From: Erinaceus europaeus
Taxonomy: Eukaryota; Chordata; Mammalia; Eulipotyphla; Erinaceidae
DNA: 64,000 nucleotides
Direction of reading: 5' to 3'
Assembly: GCF_950295315.1 (NCBI RefSeq)
Contig: NC_080164.1
Span: 114,958,890-115,022,889, forward strand
Shown piece after piece: positions 10,336 to 21,394 of the stretch. The position numbers and the translations under genes are program-made. Every line of letters begins with the position of its first letter. Within the stretch, counting starts at the first letter, position 1. The notes under the pieces were generated by a model. That model was given only the letters and a program-made list of their open reading frames with translations. It had not been told where the DNA came from and did not search any database.

Positions 10336-10430
10336 CTTTGAATATATCCTGCTGTCTATAGTGTCTATAGCCTTTAGTGTTTCTGATGAGAAGTCAATTG
10401 ATAGTTATTTCACTGAGTCAGGGCCCCATG
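10336..10430 (-). mobile_element. Possible old L1 fragment
   Basis: ACTTTGAATATATCCTGCTG and GTTTCTGATGAGAAGTCAAT resemble antisense text common in old mammalian L1s. Short and diverged. Confidence 0.4.
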
Positions 10431-10437
10431 CCCATAC

Positions 10438-10600
10438 AAGTTCCATGTGCCCATCCTGCTCTTTCATTCAGATAGGGAGACAAAAAGCAAAACAGACACA
10501 CAGTCCTGAAGCTCCCTGTGTTGTGGTACTTCCATGTAATGCCAAGGCTGAACCTGGGCAAGGCATATACGTCACCAGGTAAGCTATCACATATCTGGAC
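10438..10600. repeat. Unnamed dispersed repeat, SINE-like
   Basis: A 44-base block at 10438-10481 recurs in inverse orientation at about 26846-26889 with few differences. The following text (GAACCTGGGCAAGGCATATA and onward) looks like a degraded antisense SINE. Confidence 0.5.
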
Positions 10601-10845
10601 CTGAGTGAAAATTCTACTTCTCCTTTTTTTTCTTCTAGAAACACCTTTATTTCTGCTGGAATACCAAGAAAAAAAAAGAACTGATATGTTTCAAATGTTG
10701 GACTCAGGAGAGAATTTATACAATATATGATGAGGAGTTAATTCAGTTGCTTAGTCTATAAATGTAGGGTTGGGCTCACTTTCTAAAATTTGGAGTTCAT
10801 ATTCAGTCTGAGAAGAAATAGAATTTCCTATAATACATTTATTAA

Positions 10846-10980
10846 AAAATTATCGAGGGAATTAAGGCTTACAGTATAGTAGTACAGTTGTTGGTACGTG
10901 TGTAAAATTTCTCAGTTTCTTGCAAAACATCCTGTCCGCCACCTAAGTCTTCCTCCACCAACAGGACTTGAAAGGCATTG
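10846..10980 (-). mobile_element. L1 3' end, older subtype
   Basis: GGCTTACAGTATAGTAGTAC, AAATTTCTCAGTTTCTTGCA and TCCTCCACCAACAGGACTTG match, with divergence, the 3' UTR of the L1 starting at 34868. Confidence 0.6.
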
Positions 10981-11000
10981 AGAAGGCAATAGATAGTTAT

Positions 11001-11233
11001 TTTTTTATTGTTGTTGTGGTTATTATTGTTGTTGTTATTGATGTCATTGTTGTTGAATAGGACAGAGAGAAATGGAGAGAGGAGGGGAAGACAGAAGGGG
11101 GAGAGAAAGATAGACACCTGCAGACCTGCTTCACCACTTGTGAAGCAACTCCCCTGCAGGTAGGGAGCCGGGGGCTCAAACTGGGATCCTTACATGGGTC
11201 CTTGCACTTTGTGCCATGTGTGCTTAACTCCCT
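11001..11233 (-). mobile_element. SINE-A copy with target duplication
   Basis: Minus-strand SINE-A body and partial head, flanked by AGATAGTTAT at 10991-11000 and 11234-11243. Confidence 0.9.
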
Positions 11234-11243
11234 AGATAGTTAT

Positions 11244-11893
11244 CCTTATAATCAAATTATTTGGAAATCTGGTTTACTTTGAAAATCCCATGGTTCAAAT
11301 TTACTATACCATATAAGACCGTACCATGATTTATGTCATTTAATGCTTAAATAGCTTTTTTTTTCTTTGAATGGCTTATGACTTTTCCCCAACTTTGTGA
11401 TCTGCTTTCATCTCTCTCAATGCATGTTGATGTGTGTACTTAGTGTGCCATGTAATGTACTTCCCTGCTTATTGTCTGTGTCTTCTTGGAATGGAAGCTT
11501 CATGAGGTCAGTGCTTTACATCTCTTGGAACTTAGGAGATATTCAAGAAGTATCAGTATCTGTGAAAGAATGACAAAGTAGAAATGTTTTGCATCAAAGT
11601 GTAGAAGCTGAAGGATAGCTGCATATAGTGCTCTTCTGAGTGTAACTTGAGCACTGTAGAGTAAGTTCATTTTAGACAGTCTCCTTACAGGCATCTGTGT
11701 TAGTGCACTCTGCCTATCGAGCTGTCTCCTGGTGGGCACTTTACCACACTTTAGGACCTGTCCTTGAGTCCCGGTCATCACTTGGGAGCACCAGGCAAAG
11801 AGAATGGTGAAGCAGTCCTGCTGTGTCTCTCCTCTCTGTGTCTCGTGGTCTTTCATTCTCTGTTAAAAAAAAAAAGTTTAGCTGGAGTGACAG
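11244..11893. other. Unassigned, no gene seen
   Basis: No repeat or gene signature recognised. A 118-codon minus-strand opening (11500-11856) is without family resemblance. Confidence 0.4.
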
Positions 11894-11904
11894 AATTGTG
11901 CAGC

Positions 11905-12199
11905 TGGGCAGTAGTGCAGCAGGTTAAGTGCACAAAGGACCACCGTAATACGATCCTGGTTTGAGCCCCTGGATCCCCACCTGCAGGGGGTTCTCTTTGC
12001 AAGTGGAGAAGCAGGTCTGCAGGCGTCTCTCTTTCTTTTCCCCTCTGTCTTCCCCTCCTCTCTTGATTTCTCTCTGTCGTATCCCAACAACAACAACAAT
12101 GGTAACAAAAATGGAAAAAATGGCTTCCAGGAACAGTGGATTCATAGTACAGGCAACAAACTCCAATGATTGATAACCCTGGAGAACCCCCCCCAAAAT
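11905..12199 (+). mobile_element. SINE-A, long-tailed
   Basis: Starts GGGCAGTAGTGCAGCAGGTT, has B-box GGTTTGAGCCC and a tail with GGCTTCCAGG...CCTGGAG. Flanked by AATTGTGCAGC at 11894-11904 and 12200-12210. Confidence 0.9.
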
Positions 12200-12210
12200 A
12201 ATTGTGCAGC

Positions 12211-12550
12211 CCCAGTGGTGTCCTGGTGAGAAAAAAAAATCATCTGCTTTGGATGAGGTTCTGCAGCATGGCGAAATCCTTGTTACCATGTGGGCATTGT
12301 CAGTAGCCTGGGCAGCTTGGGCAGCTGTGAGGCTCCTCTTACTTTGGCCTTCTGTTTGTCAGGGACATCATTGCTGGTTTTTTCCTCTTTCACAATGTAA
12401 TTTGCTAAAAGATCACATCATATGTATTTCAAGATCTAGAAAGGCATTTTTTTTACCTTGTAACCATAGAAATAAGATTTGCCACACTTTCTAGTTTCTC
12501 AAGAAAATATTATTAGCATGTTGATTTTTTAAAAATAATTTTCCAATAAA
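12211..12550. other. Unassigned stretch
   Basis: No recognisable element or gene. Confidence 0.4.
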
Positions 12551-12554
12551 CATG

Positions 12555-12660
12555 TTTTTTAAAAAATATTTTATTTTTTGGATGGAGACAGAAATTGAGA
12601 AGGAAGAGGAAGTACATATATATGTATGTGTATATATGTGTGCATATATGTGTGTGTGTG

Positions 12661-12746
<86 letters not shown>

Positions 12747-12865
12747 GAGAGGAGGGAAGAAAGAGAGAGACATGCCTGTAGTATCTGTAGGTGGGGCCCT
12801 GGGAGTTTGAACCTGGATTCTTGTGCATGGTAATATGTGCCCTCTACCAGGTGCACCACAACCTG
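12555..12865 (-). mobile_element. SINE-B carrying a large microsatellite
   Basis: Head (GGCCAGGTTGTGGTGCACCT on the minus strand) and tail are SINE-B, but the body is expanded by the compound microsatellite at 12614-12746. Confidence 0.85.
12614..12746. repeat. Compound microsatellite (TG)n(TA)n(GA)n
   Basis: TATG/TGTG units pass into a long TA run and then a GA run. The low-complexity translations here on all frames are artefacts. Confidence 0.95.
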
Positions 12866-13290
12866 GCCACAGATATGTTTTATATTTTCAAATTCATCAG
12901 AGCAGAAAGATGAGAATTCCTATGCTACCGAATCTCAGCTGTAGTGTCTATTGGTAGTATCTGAGTGGAGTCTGGGCTTTCATGGGACAAGTCCATGAAG
13001 TGATCAAAGGAACACACAAACTTGGTGTTCCTTGCAGTAAAAACTGCTGTGAAAGTGGGAGTGTGGGTAGGCTTTTGATGGCAAGCCAGAGAAAGCATTT
13101 AATGGAGTTAAAAAATTAGGAAATGACATGGTACAAAAATCCAAGAAAGAAACCTGGTTGGATTGAGAGAATGAGTGGTAGAAAGTGAAGTTGGGGATGT
13201 TAACAAGGGCTAGATTTCAGAGGACTTTGTGTGCCATTGCTGGGAACTTACTGCTCACTGTCATCCTGATGAAAAGTCCTAACAAAGTGA
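12866..13290. other. Unassigned stretch
   Basis: No recognisable element or gene. Confidence 0.4.
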
Positions 13291-13291
13291 T

Positions 13292-13428
13292 CTCGGAGGT
13301 GGTCTAGTGGATGGAACTTGGCACTATTGAGCATACAGTCCTCAGTTCAAGCCCTCATATCACATGTGCCACAGTGATACTCTGGTATTCTCTCACCCGT
13401 AGATAAATGATTGAGTAAGTAATTTTTT
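13292..13428 (+). mobile_element. SINE-C, old copy
   Basis: GGAGGTGGTCTAGTGGATGG head, CAGTTCAAGCCCTCATATCA B-box block and CAGTGATACTCTGGTATTCT tail region. Confidence 0.7.
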
Positions 13429-13429
13429 A

Positions 13430-13640
13430 AACTTTTTAAAATTAGAGATTTAATATTTGATTTACAAAATTGCATGTCAACAAGGGTATAATTCAATACT
13501 GTACCCACCACAGAGTTCTGAATCCCCAGTCCCTCCATTGTAAGTTACAGCAATTTTCCTAAGGTTGCAGATATGAGTTATTATCTACACTGTCTATATT
13601 TGTACTATATTTGTACCATCTGGAATTTCCTTGATATTTG
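13430..13640 (-). mobile_element. L1X 3' end, old subtype
   Basis: Matches 42470-42640: TTTACAAAATTGCATGTCAA, GGGTATAATTCAATACTGTA, AGTCCCTCCATTGTAAGTTA, GGTTGCAGATATGAGTTATT. Sequence from 13641 to 13740 is unassigned. Confidence 0.65.
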
Positions 13641-13740
13641 AGATGGATATGTGAAGGTTTATGAGGAATGTTAAGTCTAAGGTGTATGTTACATATGTGT
13701 CTGTGCACTATGTAGAATATAAGGGCCCAGAGCAAGAATT

Positions 13741-14068
13741 TTTTTTTCATTTTTATTTTTGTATTTTGTATTTCATTTTTATTTTCTGCCTCTAGGGTTA
13801 TTGTTGGGGCTCGGTGCCTGCACTATGAATCCACTGCTCCTGGAGGCTATTTTTTCCCTTTTGTCACCCTTGTTGATTGTTGTTATTATTATTGCTGTCT
13901 TTGTTGTTGGATAGGACAGAGAGGAAGGGAAGACGGAGGGTAGAGAAAAGTAGACACCTGCAGACCTGCTTCACCACTTGTGAAGCGACCTCCCTGTAGG
14001 TGGGGAACCAGGGGCTCGAACCAGGTTCCTTACGCCCATCCTTGCACTGCATGCCATGTGCACCCGCA
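13741..14068 (-). mobile_element. SINE-A, long-tailed
   Basis: Plus-strand tail GCCTCTAGGG...CCTGGAGGC then body and a head truncated near 14068. Confidence 0.85.
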
Positions 14069-14126
14069 AAGGCTTCTAATATATGTAATTCTGCTGCTGT
14101 GTGGCTTCCCCAGACTAACTTTCTCA

Positions 14127-14314
14127 TTCTTGTATTAGAAATAGAGAGGGAGAGGGAGTGATGGACAGAAAGGGGTCAGACAACACAGTACTCCTTCACC
14201 ATTCATGAAACTCCTCTGTGCCAACCATGGTGCTCTCATGTGGTACAGGGTTTGAACCTAAAACCTTGTAGGTGGTCAGGTGTGCATGCTCTGGGTGAAC
14301 CATCTCCTGACCCC
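14127..14314 (-). mobile_element. SINE-F, old SINE
   Basis: GGTTTGAACCTAAAACCTTG and GGGTGAACCATCTCCTGACC on the plus strand mark the B-box and head of a SINE similar to 50882-51168. Confidence 0.55.
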
Positions 14315-14324
14315 AAAATGCATT

Positions 14325-14482
14325 TTTGTTTTCATGAGAGTCAGAGTATGAGAGAGGGCCACACACAGAGATCAGAGCACTACTCAAGTCTGGCATCTGT
14401 GGTGTTAGGGATAGAACACAGGGACTCTGGGGTCTCAGACATACTAGTCCTTTGCTCTAACACTGACCTTTCTCCCAGCCCA
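14325..14482 (-). mobile_element. Degraded SINE (D or F type)
   Basis: Antisense SINE style, with GGGATAGAACACAGGGACTC and GCTCTAACACTGACC-type head. Family uncertain. Confidence 0.45.
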
Positions 14483-14534
14483 GCAGATCTTAATCCTATC
14501 TGCACTGCTAACACCACCTGGAGAATCCCCATGT

Positions 14535-15100
14535 TGGAACCAGTAGAGTGCACATGTTATGATGTATGAGGACCTACGTTAGAGCCCTGGGTCCCTATCT
14601 GCAGTTGCTGGTTACTTACTTTTCTTTGTTTCGCCCTCACTCTGTCCTTCTCTTCCTCTCACCATGTATAAAAATAATGGCAGTGGTCAGGTGGTAGTGC
14701 ATCTGGTTAATCCCACATGGTGCAAAGCGCAAGGACCAGCATAAAGATCCCAGTTCGAGCCCCCGCTCCCCACCTGCAGAGCTGGTCACTTCACAAGTGG
14801 TGAAGCAGGTCTGCAGATATCTGTCTTTCTCTCTCCCTCTCTGTCTCCCCTCTTCTCTCAATTTCTCTGAGCTATCCAACAACAACATCAATGGCAACAA
14901 TAACAACAACAAACAACAACAAGGGCAACGGAATGGGAAAGAAATGGCCTCCAGGGGCAGTGGATTTGTAGTGTAGGCACTGATCCCCAGCAATAACCCT
15001 AGAGGTCAAAAAAAAAAAAAAAAGGCTGCAGGGAACAATGGAGTCATGCAGGCCCTGAGTCCCAGCGATAACCCTGAGGGCAGAAAACAAACAAGCAAGC
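14535..15100 (+). mobile_element. Old SINE split by a SINE-A
   Basis: Head and body (AGTAGAGTGCACATGTTATG, GTTAGAGCCCTGGGTCCC) at 14535-14685. A matching tail (GGAGTCATGCAGGCCCTGAG...) resumes at 15025 after the nested SINE-A. Confidence 0.6.
14686..15024 (+). mobile_element. SINE-A, long-tailed, nested
   Basis: GGTCAGGTGGTAGTGCATCT head, GTTCGAGCCCC B box, (CAA)n section, GGCCTCCAGGGGCAGTGG stem and an A16 end. Confidence 0.9.
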
Positions 15101-15116
15101 AAACACACCTATGTGT

Positions 15117-15247
15117 GGAGCTGGAGAGGTTGCACAGTGATTTGTGTAGAGGACTTACATGCAAGTGGTGCCAGGTGCAATCCTTAGTACCATGGGTAAC
15201 CAGAATTAAGTGACCTTCTGGTCAAAACAAAACAACAAAACCATTAA
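15117..15247 (+). mobile_element. SINE-E, old copy
   Basis: GGAGCTGGAGAGGTTGCACA head with an A-box-like region and an A-rich CAAAACAAAACAACAAAA tail. Confidence 0.5.
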
Positions 15248-15249
15248 AA

Positions 15250-15882
15250 ACATAATTATCATTAATCAGTATTTAGGGATAGGATTCCATCAAAAAAGTC
15301 TCCCCCCCCCCCCAAGTTCTCCAGATGATTCTACTAAGCACTCAGTAGCAGGTAACTGAACCGGAGAAGAGAAGCATGTGTTTGTATATTTTGCATATTT
15401 TGTACAAGGTCAACTACTCTTGAGGGCTCATGAAACATTAAGGCTGTGCGTCTTGGTCTAAGTCTTTTGGCAGCAGATGAGGATTAGTTACTCTATTCTA
15501 TAATGCTTTCAGTTTTCAAGTTGATGCAGATAAGATGAACAGTAGCCATGACAACGGCAGATGTGATTCATCCATTCCTTAGCTTTCTGTTTCCTTTGGG
15601 ACTTTCTGTTCCCCCAGATGACATTTGGGTCAGCTTGCACACTCTGTCAGCCATCTGGCACAGCTGTTGCTTTGAGCATTTCCTCCTCTATAACCTTTCT
15701 AAATGTAGTCCTCAGACTGCTTCTCATGTGATAGTGATTCACATTTAAACTATGAAATTTATTTACATGGTTATGATAAGCCCCTTGATCTGATAATTTA
15801 CTCTTTAAGCATTTACTGAATAATCTGCTGCTTGATCAACGTTTAAAGCTGACGCCTTCAAAGATCTTAGATTCTCTGATGG
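15250..15882. other. Unassigned stretch
   Basis: C run near 15302-15314. Otherwise no repeat, RNA gene or credible exon recognised. Confidence 0.4.
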
Positions 15883-15895
15883 TGATAATTCTTTT

Positions 15896-16209
15896 TTTTT
15901 TTTTTGCCTTTAGGGTTATTGCTGGGGCTAGGTGCCTGTACTACAAGTCCACTGCTCCTGGAGGCCATTTTTCCCATTTTGTTGACATTGTTGTTACAGT
16001 TGTTGTTGCATAGGACAGAAAGAAATGGAGAGAGTAGGGGAAGACAGAGAGGGGGAGAGAAAGATAGACACCTGCAGACCTGTTTCACTGCCCATGAAGT
16101 GACCGCCCCCGCTGCAGGTGGGGAGCTAGGGGCTCAAACTGGGATCCTTACACTAGTCCTTGCTCTTTGTGCCATGTGCACTTGACCTGCTGCACTACCG
16201 CCCAGCCCC
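15896..16209 (-). mobile_element. SINE-A, long-tailed, with target duplication
   Basis: Flanked by TGATAATTCTTTT at 15883-15895 and 16210-16222. Complete from tail stem to head. Confidence 0.93.
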
Positions 16210-16222
16210 TGATAATTCTTTT

Positions 16223-16720
16223 GTAAAATTGAGTTATAATGGACATATACCATTACATTCACTTCAGTGGTACACCATAATGGTTTGATCTTTATATCTG
16301 TTGTAAAATGGTGACTACATTAAGTCTAACATCTGTATCTATGCATAGTTACAATTTTTTTCTTGTGGATGAGGGCTGTAAACTCTCCTTGGTAACTTTA
16401 AACTGTATAATCTGGTGTTAACTGTAGTTACCATACTGTATACTATATCTCCATGGCTTACTTATTTAATAACTGAAAGTTTGCACCTTTTGATCAACTA
16501 AGCCTATTTCATTCACACCCCAAAATCCCATCTGTGGCACCCCCTGCTTGCTGTATTTATGGACAGTTTTATTGTTTCATTATTATGTTCTAAATACAAG
16601 TGAGAAGGGTATTTTCTTTCTCTGACTCCCTTTGCTTAGTATAATGCCCTTACAACCCATCCATGTTGTTGGAAACCCATTCTTACTATGAGTTGATATT
16701 ATACAGAAGTAATAATGTTC
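16223..16720 (-). mobile_element. Old eutherian L1 3' UTR (L1M-type)
   Basis: TTGAGTTATAATGGACATAT, TGATCTTTATATCTGTTGTA, TAACTGAAAGTTTGCACCTT and CTTACAACCCATCCATGTTG are the antisense text typical of L1MA/MB-type 3' ends. Recalled from general knowledge, not searched. Confidence 0.7.
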
Positions 16721-16744
16721 AGTCATATTTTACTTAATGATTGA

Positions 16745-16855
16745 AGTGTTTCTCTGAGAAATGTGTCCTCAGATGATTTTGTCCTTGTGTGAACATCACA
16801 GAGTATACTTACACAAGCTGGATGGCATAGCTTAATACACAAGAACTCTTCTTGA
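16745..16855. repeat. Ancient eutherian repeat, name uncertain
   Basis: CTCTGAGAAATGTGTCCTCA and TGTGTGAACATCACAGAGTA resemble a repeat common in other placental genomes. I cannot name the family. Confidence 0.45.
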
Positions 16856-16865
16856 GCTGCATGAG

Positions 16866-16950
16866 AGTCTGTTTGCATAACCTTTGTGCTATCTACCTCC
16901 GCCAGGCATGAAAGTATTTTTGCATAACCATTATGCTATCTCCGCAGCCT
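16866..16950 (-). mobile_element. SINE-D head fragments, duplicated
   Basis: Two successive antisense SINE-D heads (GTTTGCATAACCTTTGTGCT and TTTTGCATAACCATTATGCT). Confidence 0.6.
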
Positions 16951-16964
16951 GGTCCTTGTTTCTT

Positions 16965-17288
16965 TTTTTTTTTTAATTTTTAATTATTTATTTTCCCTTT
17001 TGTTGTCCTTATCGTCTTTTTATTATTGTTGTAGTTATTATTGTTGTTGTTATTGATGTCGTTGTTGTTGGATAGGACAGAGAGAAATAGAGAGAGGAGG
17101 GGAAGACAGAGAGGGAGAGAGAAAGATAGACACCTGCAGACCTGCTTCACCACCTGTGTAGCAACTCCCCTGCAGGTTCGACTCCCTGCAGGTGGGGAGC
17201 CAGCCAGAGGCTCTGAACCGGATCCTTCTGCCAGTCCTTGAGCTTTGCGCCACGTGTGCTTAACCCGCTGCGCTACTGCCTGACTCCC
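16965..17288 (-). mobile_element. SINE-A with target duplication and internal duplication
   Basis: Flanked by GGTCCTTGTTTCTT (16951-16964) and GGTCCTTGCTTCTT (17289-17302). The CTGCAGG block near 17170-17195 is partly doubled. Confidence 0.92.
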
Positions 17289-17582
17289 GGTCCTTGCTTC
17301 TTATGTTCTACCTATAAGTAAAATAATTTGGTATTCCTCTGAAAAGACTGTCTTTTCCCCAATGTCTGTTCTTTGCTCAACCACCCATTCCCTAGTATAC
17401 TTTGCTTCGATGTACACTGGGAAGAAAAACCATGGTTCTATATCAGGTACAGTAGTATCATGTCCTCAGCAAACAGTGATGATTTTACTTCTCACTTTCT
17501 GAACTGGACCATTATTTAATTACTCTGCCTAGGACTTTGAATACTGTGTTGAAGAAAGTAATATGAGTGGGCTTTGTTTTTT

Positions 17583-18790
17583 GTTATATTTTTAAATTTA
17601 TTTTTTATTTAAGAAAGGATAAATTAACAAAACCATAGGGTAGGAGGGGTACAACTCCACACAATTCCCACCACCCAATCTCCATACCCCAACCCTCCCC
17701 TGATAGCTTTCCCATTCTCTATCCCTCTGGGAGCATGGACCCAGGGTCATTGTGGGTTGCAGAAGGTGGAAGGTCTGGCTTCTGTAATTGCTTCCCCGCT
17801 GAACATGGACATTGACTGGTCGATACATACTCCCAGTCTGCCTCTCTCTTTCCCTAGTAGGGTGGGTCTTTGGGGAAGCGGAGCTCCAGGACACATTGGT
17901 GGGGTCTTCAGTCCAGGGAAGCCTGGCCGGCATCCTGATGGCATCTGGCACCTGGTGGCTGAAAATAGAGTTAACATACAAAGCCAAACAAATTGTTGAG
18001 CAATCATGGACCCAAAGGTTGGAATAGTGGAGAGGAAGTGTTAGGGGGGTACTCACTGCAAACTCTAGTGTACTTCTGCTTTCAGGTATATATTTTGCAC
18101 TAGTTTATGGATACGTGTGAACATATGCTCTCTCTCACAGAACCTGGTCTATATCTAGGTTTTGGTACTTAGGAAGTGAACCACCTGGGATGGAATTAGA
18201 GAATACTATGAAAGGAAAGGTCTCACCCGAGTAATGAAGCTGAAGGGTTGTCATTCCACACGTGAAGTCTCTGGACATAGTCTGAGCTGAAGCATGTTGA
18301 GGTGGCAATCGTTGCGTTGATTAGGTTGCGAATGGCAGATGCAATATTATTTGATATAGATTGGGAGAGGCATGCGGGAAAGCGGACCCTATCCTAAGGT
18401 TCCAGGACTGGGCGAAATATAGGCTCTAGAGTGGAGATGTGAGGTTCCTGCTGTCTTAGGGTTCAAAAAAACAATGGATAGTCAATGTTATCATCACATT
18501 ATTTGGTAATTGAGTTAACTTTGAAAAGTCCCTTTGTTAGAGTTTGCTGTATAGTACCCAGTATCTTGTATGTAGCTGTGCCACTGGTTGCTTCTGATCT
18601 ACTTGGTCTAAGCTTTTGAGAGAGTCCGCATATCAAATATACAGCCTATATATTAAAAAGACTCAGTCTGTGTTTTAAAAACTTTGAGACATACAATCAA
18701 TTTTCCCCCTCTCACATCAATCAACTAGTGATTTATATGACCACACTTTACCAGCAGTGTACATAAACACCATTCCCACCACCAAAAGAC
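17583..18790 (-). mobile_element. L1X, internally deleted subfamily
   Basis: Runs from a poly(T) 3' end to the L1X 5' start (GGTGTTTATGTACACTGCTG on the minus strand). The central part is missing: the 3' segment joins the 5' segment at about 18045-18062 (TACTCACTGCAAACTCTAGT). The same join occurs at about 53817-53837, so this is a subfamily rather than a private deletion. It contains the recurring 152-codon frame, with no recognised domain. Confidence 0.75.
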
Positions 18791-19160
18791 TATGTTAACT
18801 CTCTTTTCAGCCGCCAGGTTCCGGATGCTGACCAGACTTCCCTGGACAGACGACCCATCAATGTGTACTGGAGCGCCACTTCCTCAGAGCCCCATCCTAC
18901 TAGGGAAAGAGAGAGACAGACTGGGAGTATGGATCCACCAGTCAATGCCCATGTTCAGCGGGGAAGCAATTACAGGAGCCAGACCTTCCATCCTCTGCAA
19001 CCCACACGAACCTGGATCCATACTCCCAGAGAGATAGAGAATGGGAAGGCTATCAGGGGAGGGGGTGGGATGTGGAGATCAGGTATAGGAATTGTGCGGA
19101 GTTGTACCCCTCTCATTCTATGATTTTGTTAATGTCTCCTTTCTTAAATTAAAAAAAAAA
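18791..19160 (+). mobile_element. L1X 3' end
   Basis: Head-to-head with the previous copy. From GTTAACTCTCTTTTCAGCCG to TGTCTCCTTTCTTAAATTAA, then an A-rich tail to 19193. Confidence 0.8.
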
Positions 19161-19193
19161 GTGCAGAAAAAAAAAATAAGGAAAAAAAAAAAA

Positions 19194-19469
19194 GAATTGG
19201 GAGAGGCATATGGGAAAGTGGGCCTTGCCCTGGGGTCCCAGGACTGGGGGAAGTTTGGGCTCTGTAGTGGAAATGTGGGGTTCCTGCTGTCTTGGGGTTT
19301 GAGAAGACAGTGGATGGTTACTGTTATCATCTCATTATTTGGTTAGCTTTGAAAAGTCCCTTTGTTAGACATACAATCAATTTTTCCCCTCTCATATTGA
19401 TTAAATAGTGATTTATATTACTACAGTTTGGTAGGTGTGTACATGAACACCATTCCCATCACCAAGATT
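19194..19469 (-). mobile_element. L1X 5' segment
   Basis: Second copy of the L1X 5' part (GGGAGAGGCATATGGGAAAG to ATGAACACCATTCCCATCAC), without its 3' part. Confidence 0.7.
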
Positions 19470-19560
19470 ACTCTAGTAGGGTGGGTGGGTGGGACACAGT
19501 CTTTTGGTGGTGGGAATGGTGTTTATGTACACTCCTGGTAAAGTGTGGTCATATTTTTGT
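19470..19560 (+). mobile_element. L1 3' UTR to L1X junction
   Basis: GGGTGGGTGGGTGGGACACA of the proximal L1 3' UTR runs directly into the L1X start GGTGGTGGGAATGGTGTTTA. Supports L1X being part of an L1 3' UTR. Confidence 0.55.
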
Positions 19561-19762
19561 TATTTTTAATGAACAGTTGTTGAAATTTGACAGTGTTTTG
19601 TTATTGCCTTTCCATTTAGAGTTTGAATATTTTTTTACTTAAAAATTTTTATTTATAAAATGGAAATATTGACAAGACTATAGGATGGGCGGGGTATGAT
19701 TCCACACAGTTCCCACTACCAGAACTCCGTGTTCAGTCCCCTCCCTTAATAGCTTTCCTATT

Positions 19763-20210
19763 CTTTTTTTAAAAAAGATTTTATTTATTTATTAATGAGA
19801 AAGATAGCAGGAGAGAAAGAACCAGACATTACTCTGGTACATGTGATGCCAGGGATTGAACTCGGGACCCCGTGCTTAAAGGTCTAGTGTTTGGGAGTTG
19901 GGTGGTAGTTTAGTGGGTTAAGCGCATGTGTCACAAAGTGCAAGGACCCCTGTAAGGATCCCAGTTCGAGCCCCCGGCTCCCCACCTGCAGGGCAGTTGC
20001 TTCACAGGTGGTGAAGCAGGTCTGCAGGTGTCTTTCTCTCCCCCTGTCTTCCCCCCTCTCTCCATTTCTCTCTGTCCTATCTAACAACGATGACATCAAC
20101 AATAATAATTACAACAACAATGAAAAACAATAAGAGCAACAAAAGGGAAAACAAACAAATAAACAAAGGTCAAGTGCTTTATCCATTTCATCAACCACCT
20201 CCCGGACCAC
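19763..20210 (-). mobile_element. SINE-C split by SINE-A
   Basis: Flanked by AGCTTTCCTATT at 19751-19762 and 20211-20222 inside the L1X. Confidence 0.88.
19893..20164 (+). mobile_element. SINE-A nested in SINE-C
   Basis: GGGAGTTGGGTGGTAGTTTA head and (CAA)n tail. Flanked by AAAGGTCTAGTGTTT (19878-19892) and AAAGGTCAAGTGCTTT (20165-20180). Confidence 0.92.
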
Positions 20211-21394
20211 AGCTTTCCTATTGTTTATCTCAGGATCATTATGAGGTGCAGAAAGTGGAAGGTCTGGCTTCTGTAATTGCTTCCCCAGTGAACATGGGCA
20301 TTGGCATGTTGATCCATACTCCCAGTCTGTCTCTCTTTTTCCTTGGTGAGGCAGGACTCTAGGGCACATGGTGGGGTCGTCTGCCCAGTAAAATCAGGTT
20401 GGCATCATGGTAGCATCTGGAACCTGGTGGCTGAAAAAAAAGTTAAGATATAAAGCAGAACAAATTGTTGACTATTCATGAACCTAAAGGCTAGAATATT
20501 GCATATAAAGATTTGGGGTCTGCATTTTGGAAAAAGCTAGTAGGTCTGTTTAGGTATATTCCAAGGGGCCCATGTCTTTACTGGTTTTGCCTGAGCCTGA
20601 CATTTAATATGCAGGTGGACCCAGGTTATTGTCTGGGGAGATGGTGTCTTGGTTGGTAAAAGGACTAGAAAGCTGGATCAGGGAAGAAAGTGGCTCCCAA
20701 ATATGGGGAAAATATATAAATATCATTAACTGTAAACCCCATAGACTTGATTTGGGGCCCATATTCAGCACAGGAGGCTATGTAACCTCTGTATCCCTGT
20801 AAGTAGGTCTGAGCTCGCATTCTGTGGTCACCGATAGGAACATTCCAGGCTGCACTAATTTCAGGACCCATCTTCCTCATGTAGTAGGTAGAGTATGTTC
20901 CTCCCTTTGGAGAATAGAACATTCTCTACCATTGTTGATCCACACTGAGGGAAAGATCCTACAGAGGCCCAAAAAGGGGTCCATTATGTTGTTCCTGATG
21001 GAAATGACCAGTGACAGTGGTGAAAGGGATCTGTTAGAGGTCTAGGCCCATCATGTCTGTGTGGGAATCCCAGGACTTCCTGACAAGGGCCCCAGGTGGC
21101 CTGGTAGTGACTAAGGAGTCATCATTAAAGTATGCCAGCCTCTTGTCCTTATTCAGCTTTTGTAGTCCTTACTTTGTCTGACAAGGTTAGTTTTGGAGTG
21201 ATTGAGGGACATGTAATAGGAGGTAGGTAAGGAGGGTATCTAGGTCTAAGTAGAAACTGTTTCATTAGGTAATTTAAGGTATCTTTTTAGGTCTTTCTAC
21301 TTGCTTGCTTCATTTATTGACTCGCTGCAAATTATTGTGTACTTTTGCTTTAAGATATATATTTTCCCCTAACTTATAGATACATGTACACATG

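Noticed and set aside
12491..12859. Low-complexity frames rich in Tyr-Ile or Ser-Leu
   Set aside because: Translations of the TA and GA microsatellite and SINE-B body.
18791..19160. Twin-primed partner of 17583-18790
   Set aside because: The minus-strand copy already has its own complete 3' end, and the plus copy also has a tail, so these are two head-to-head insertions, not one inverted element.
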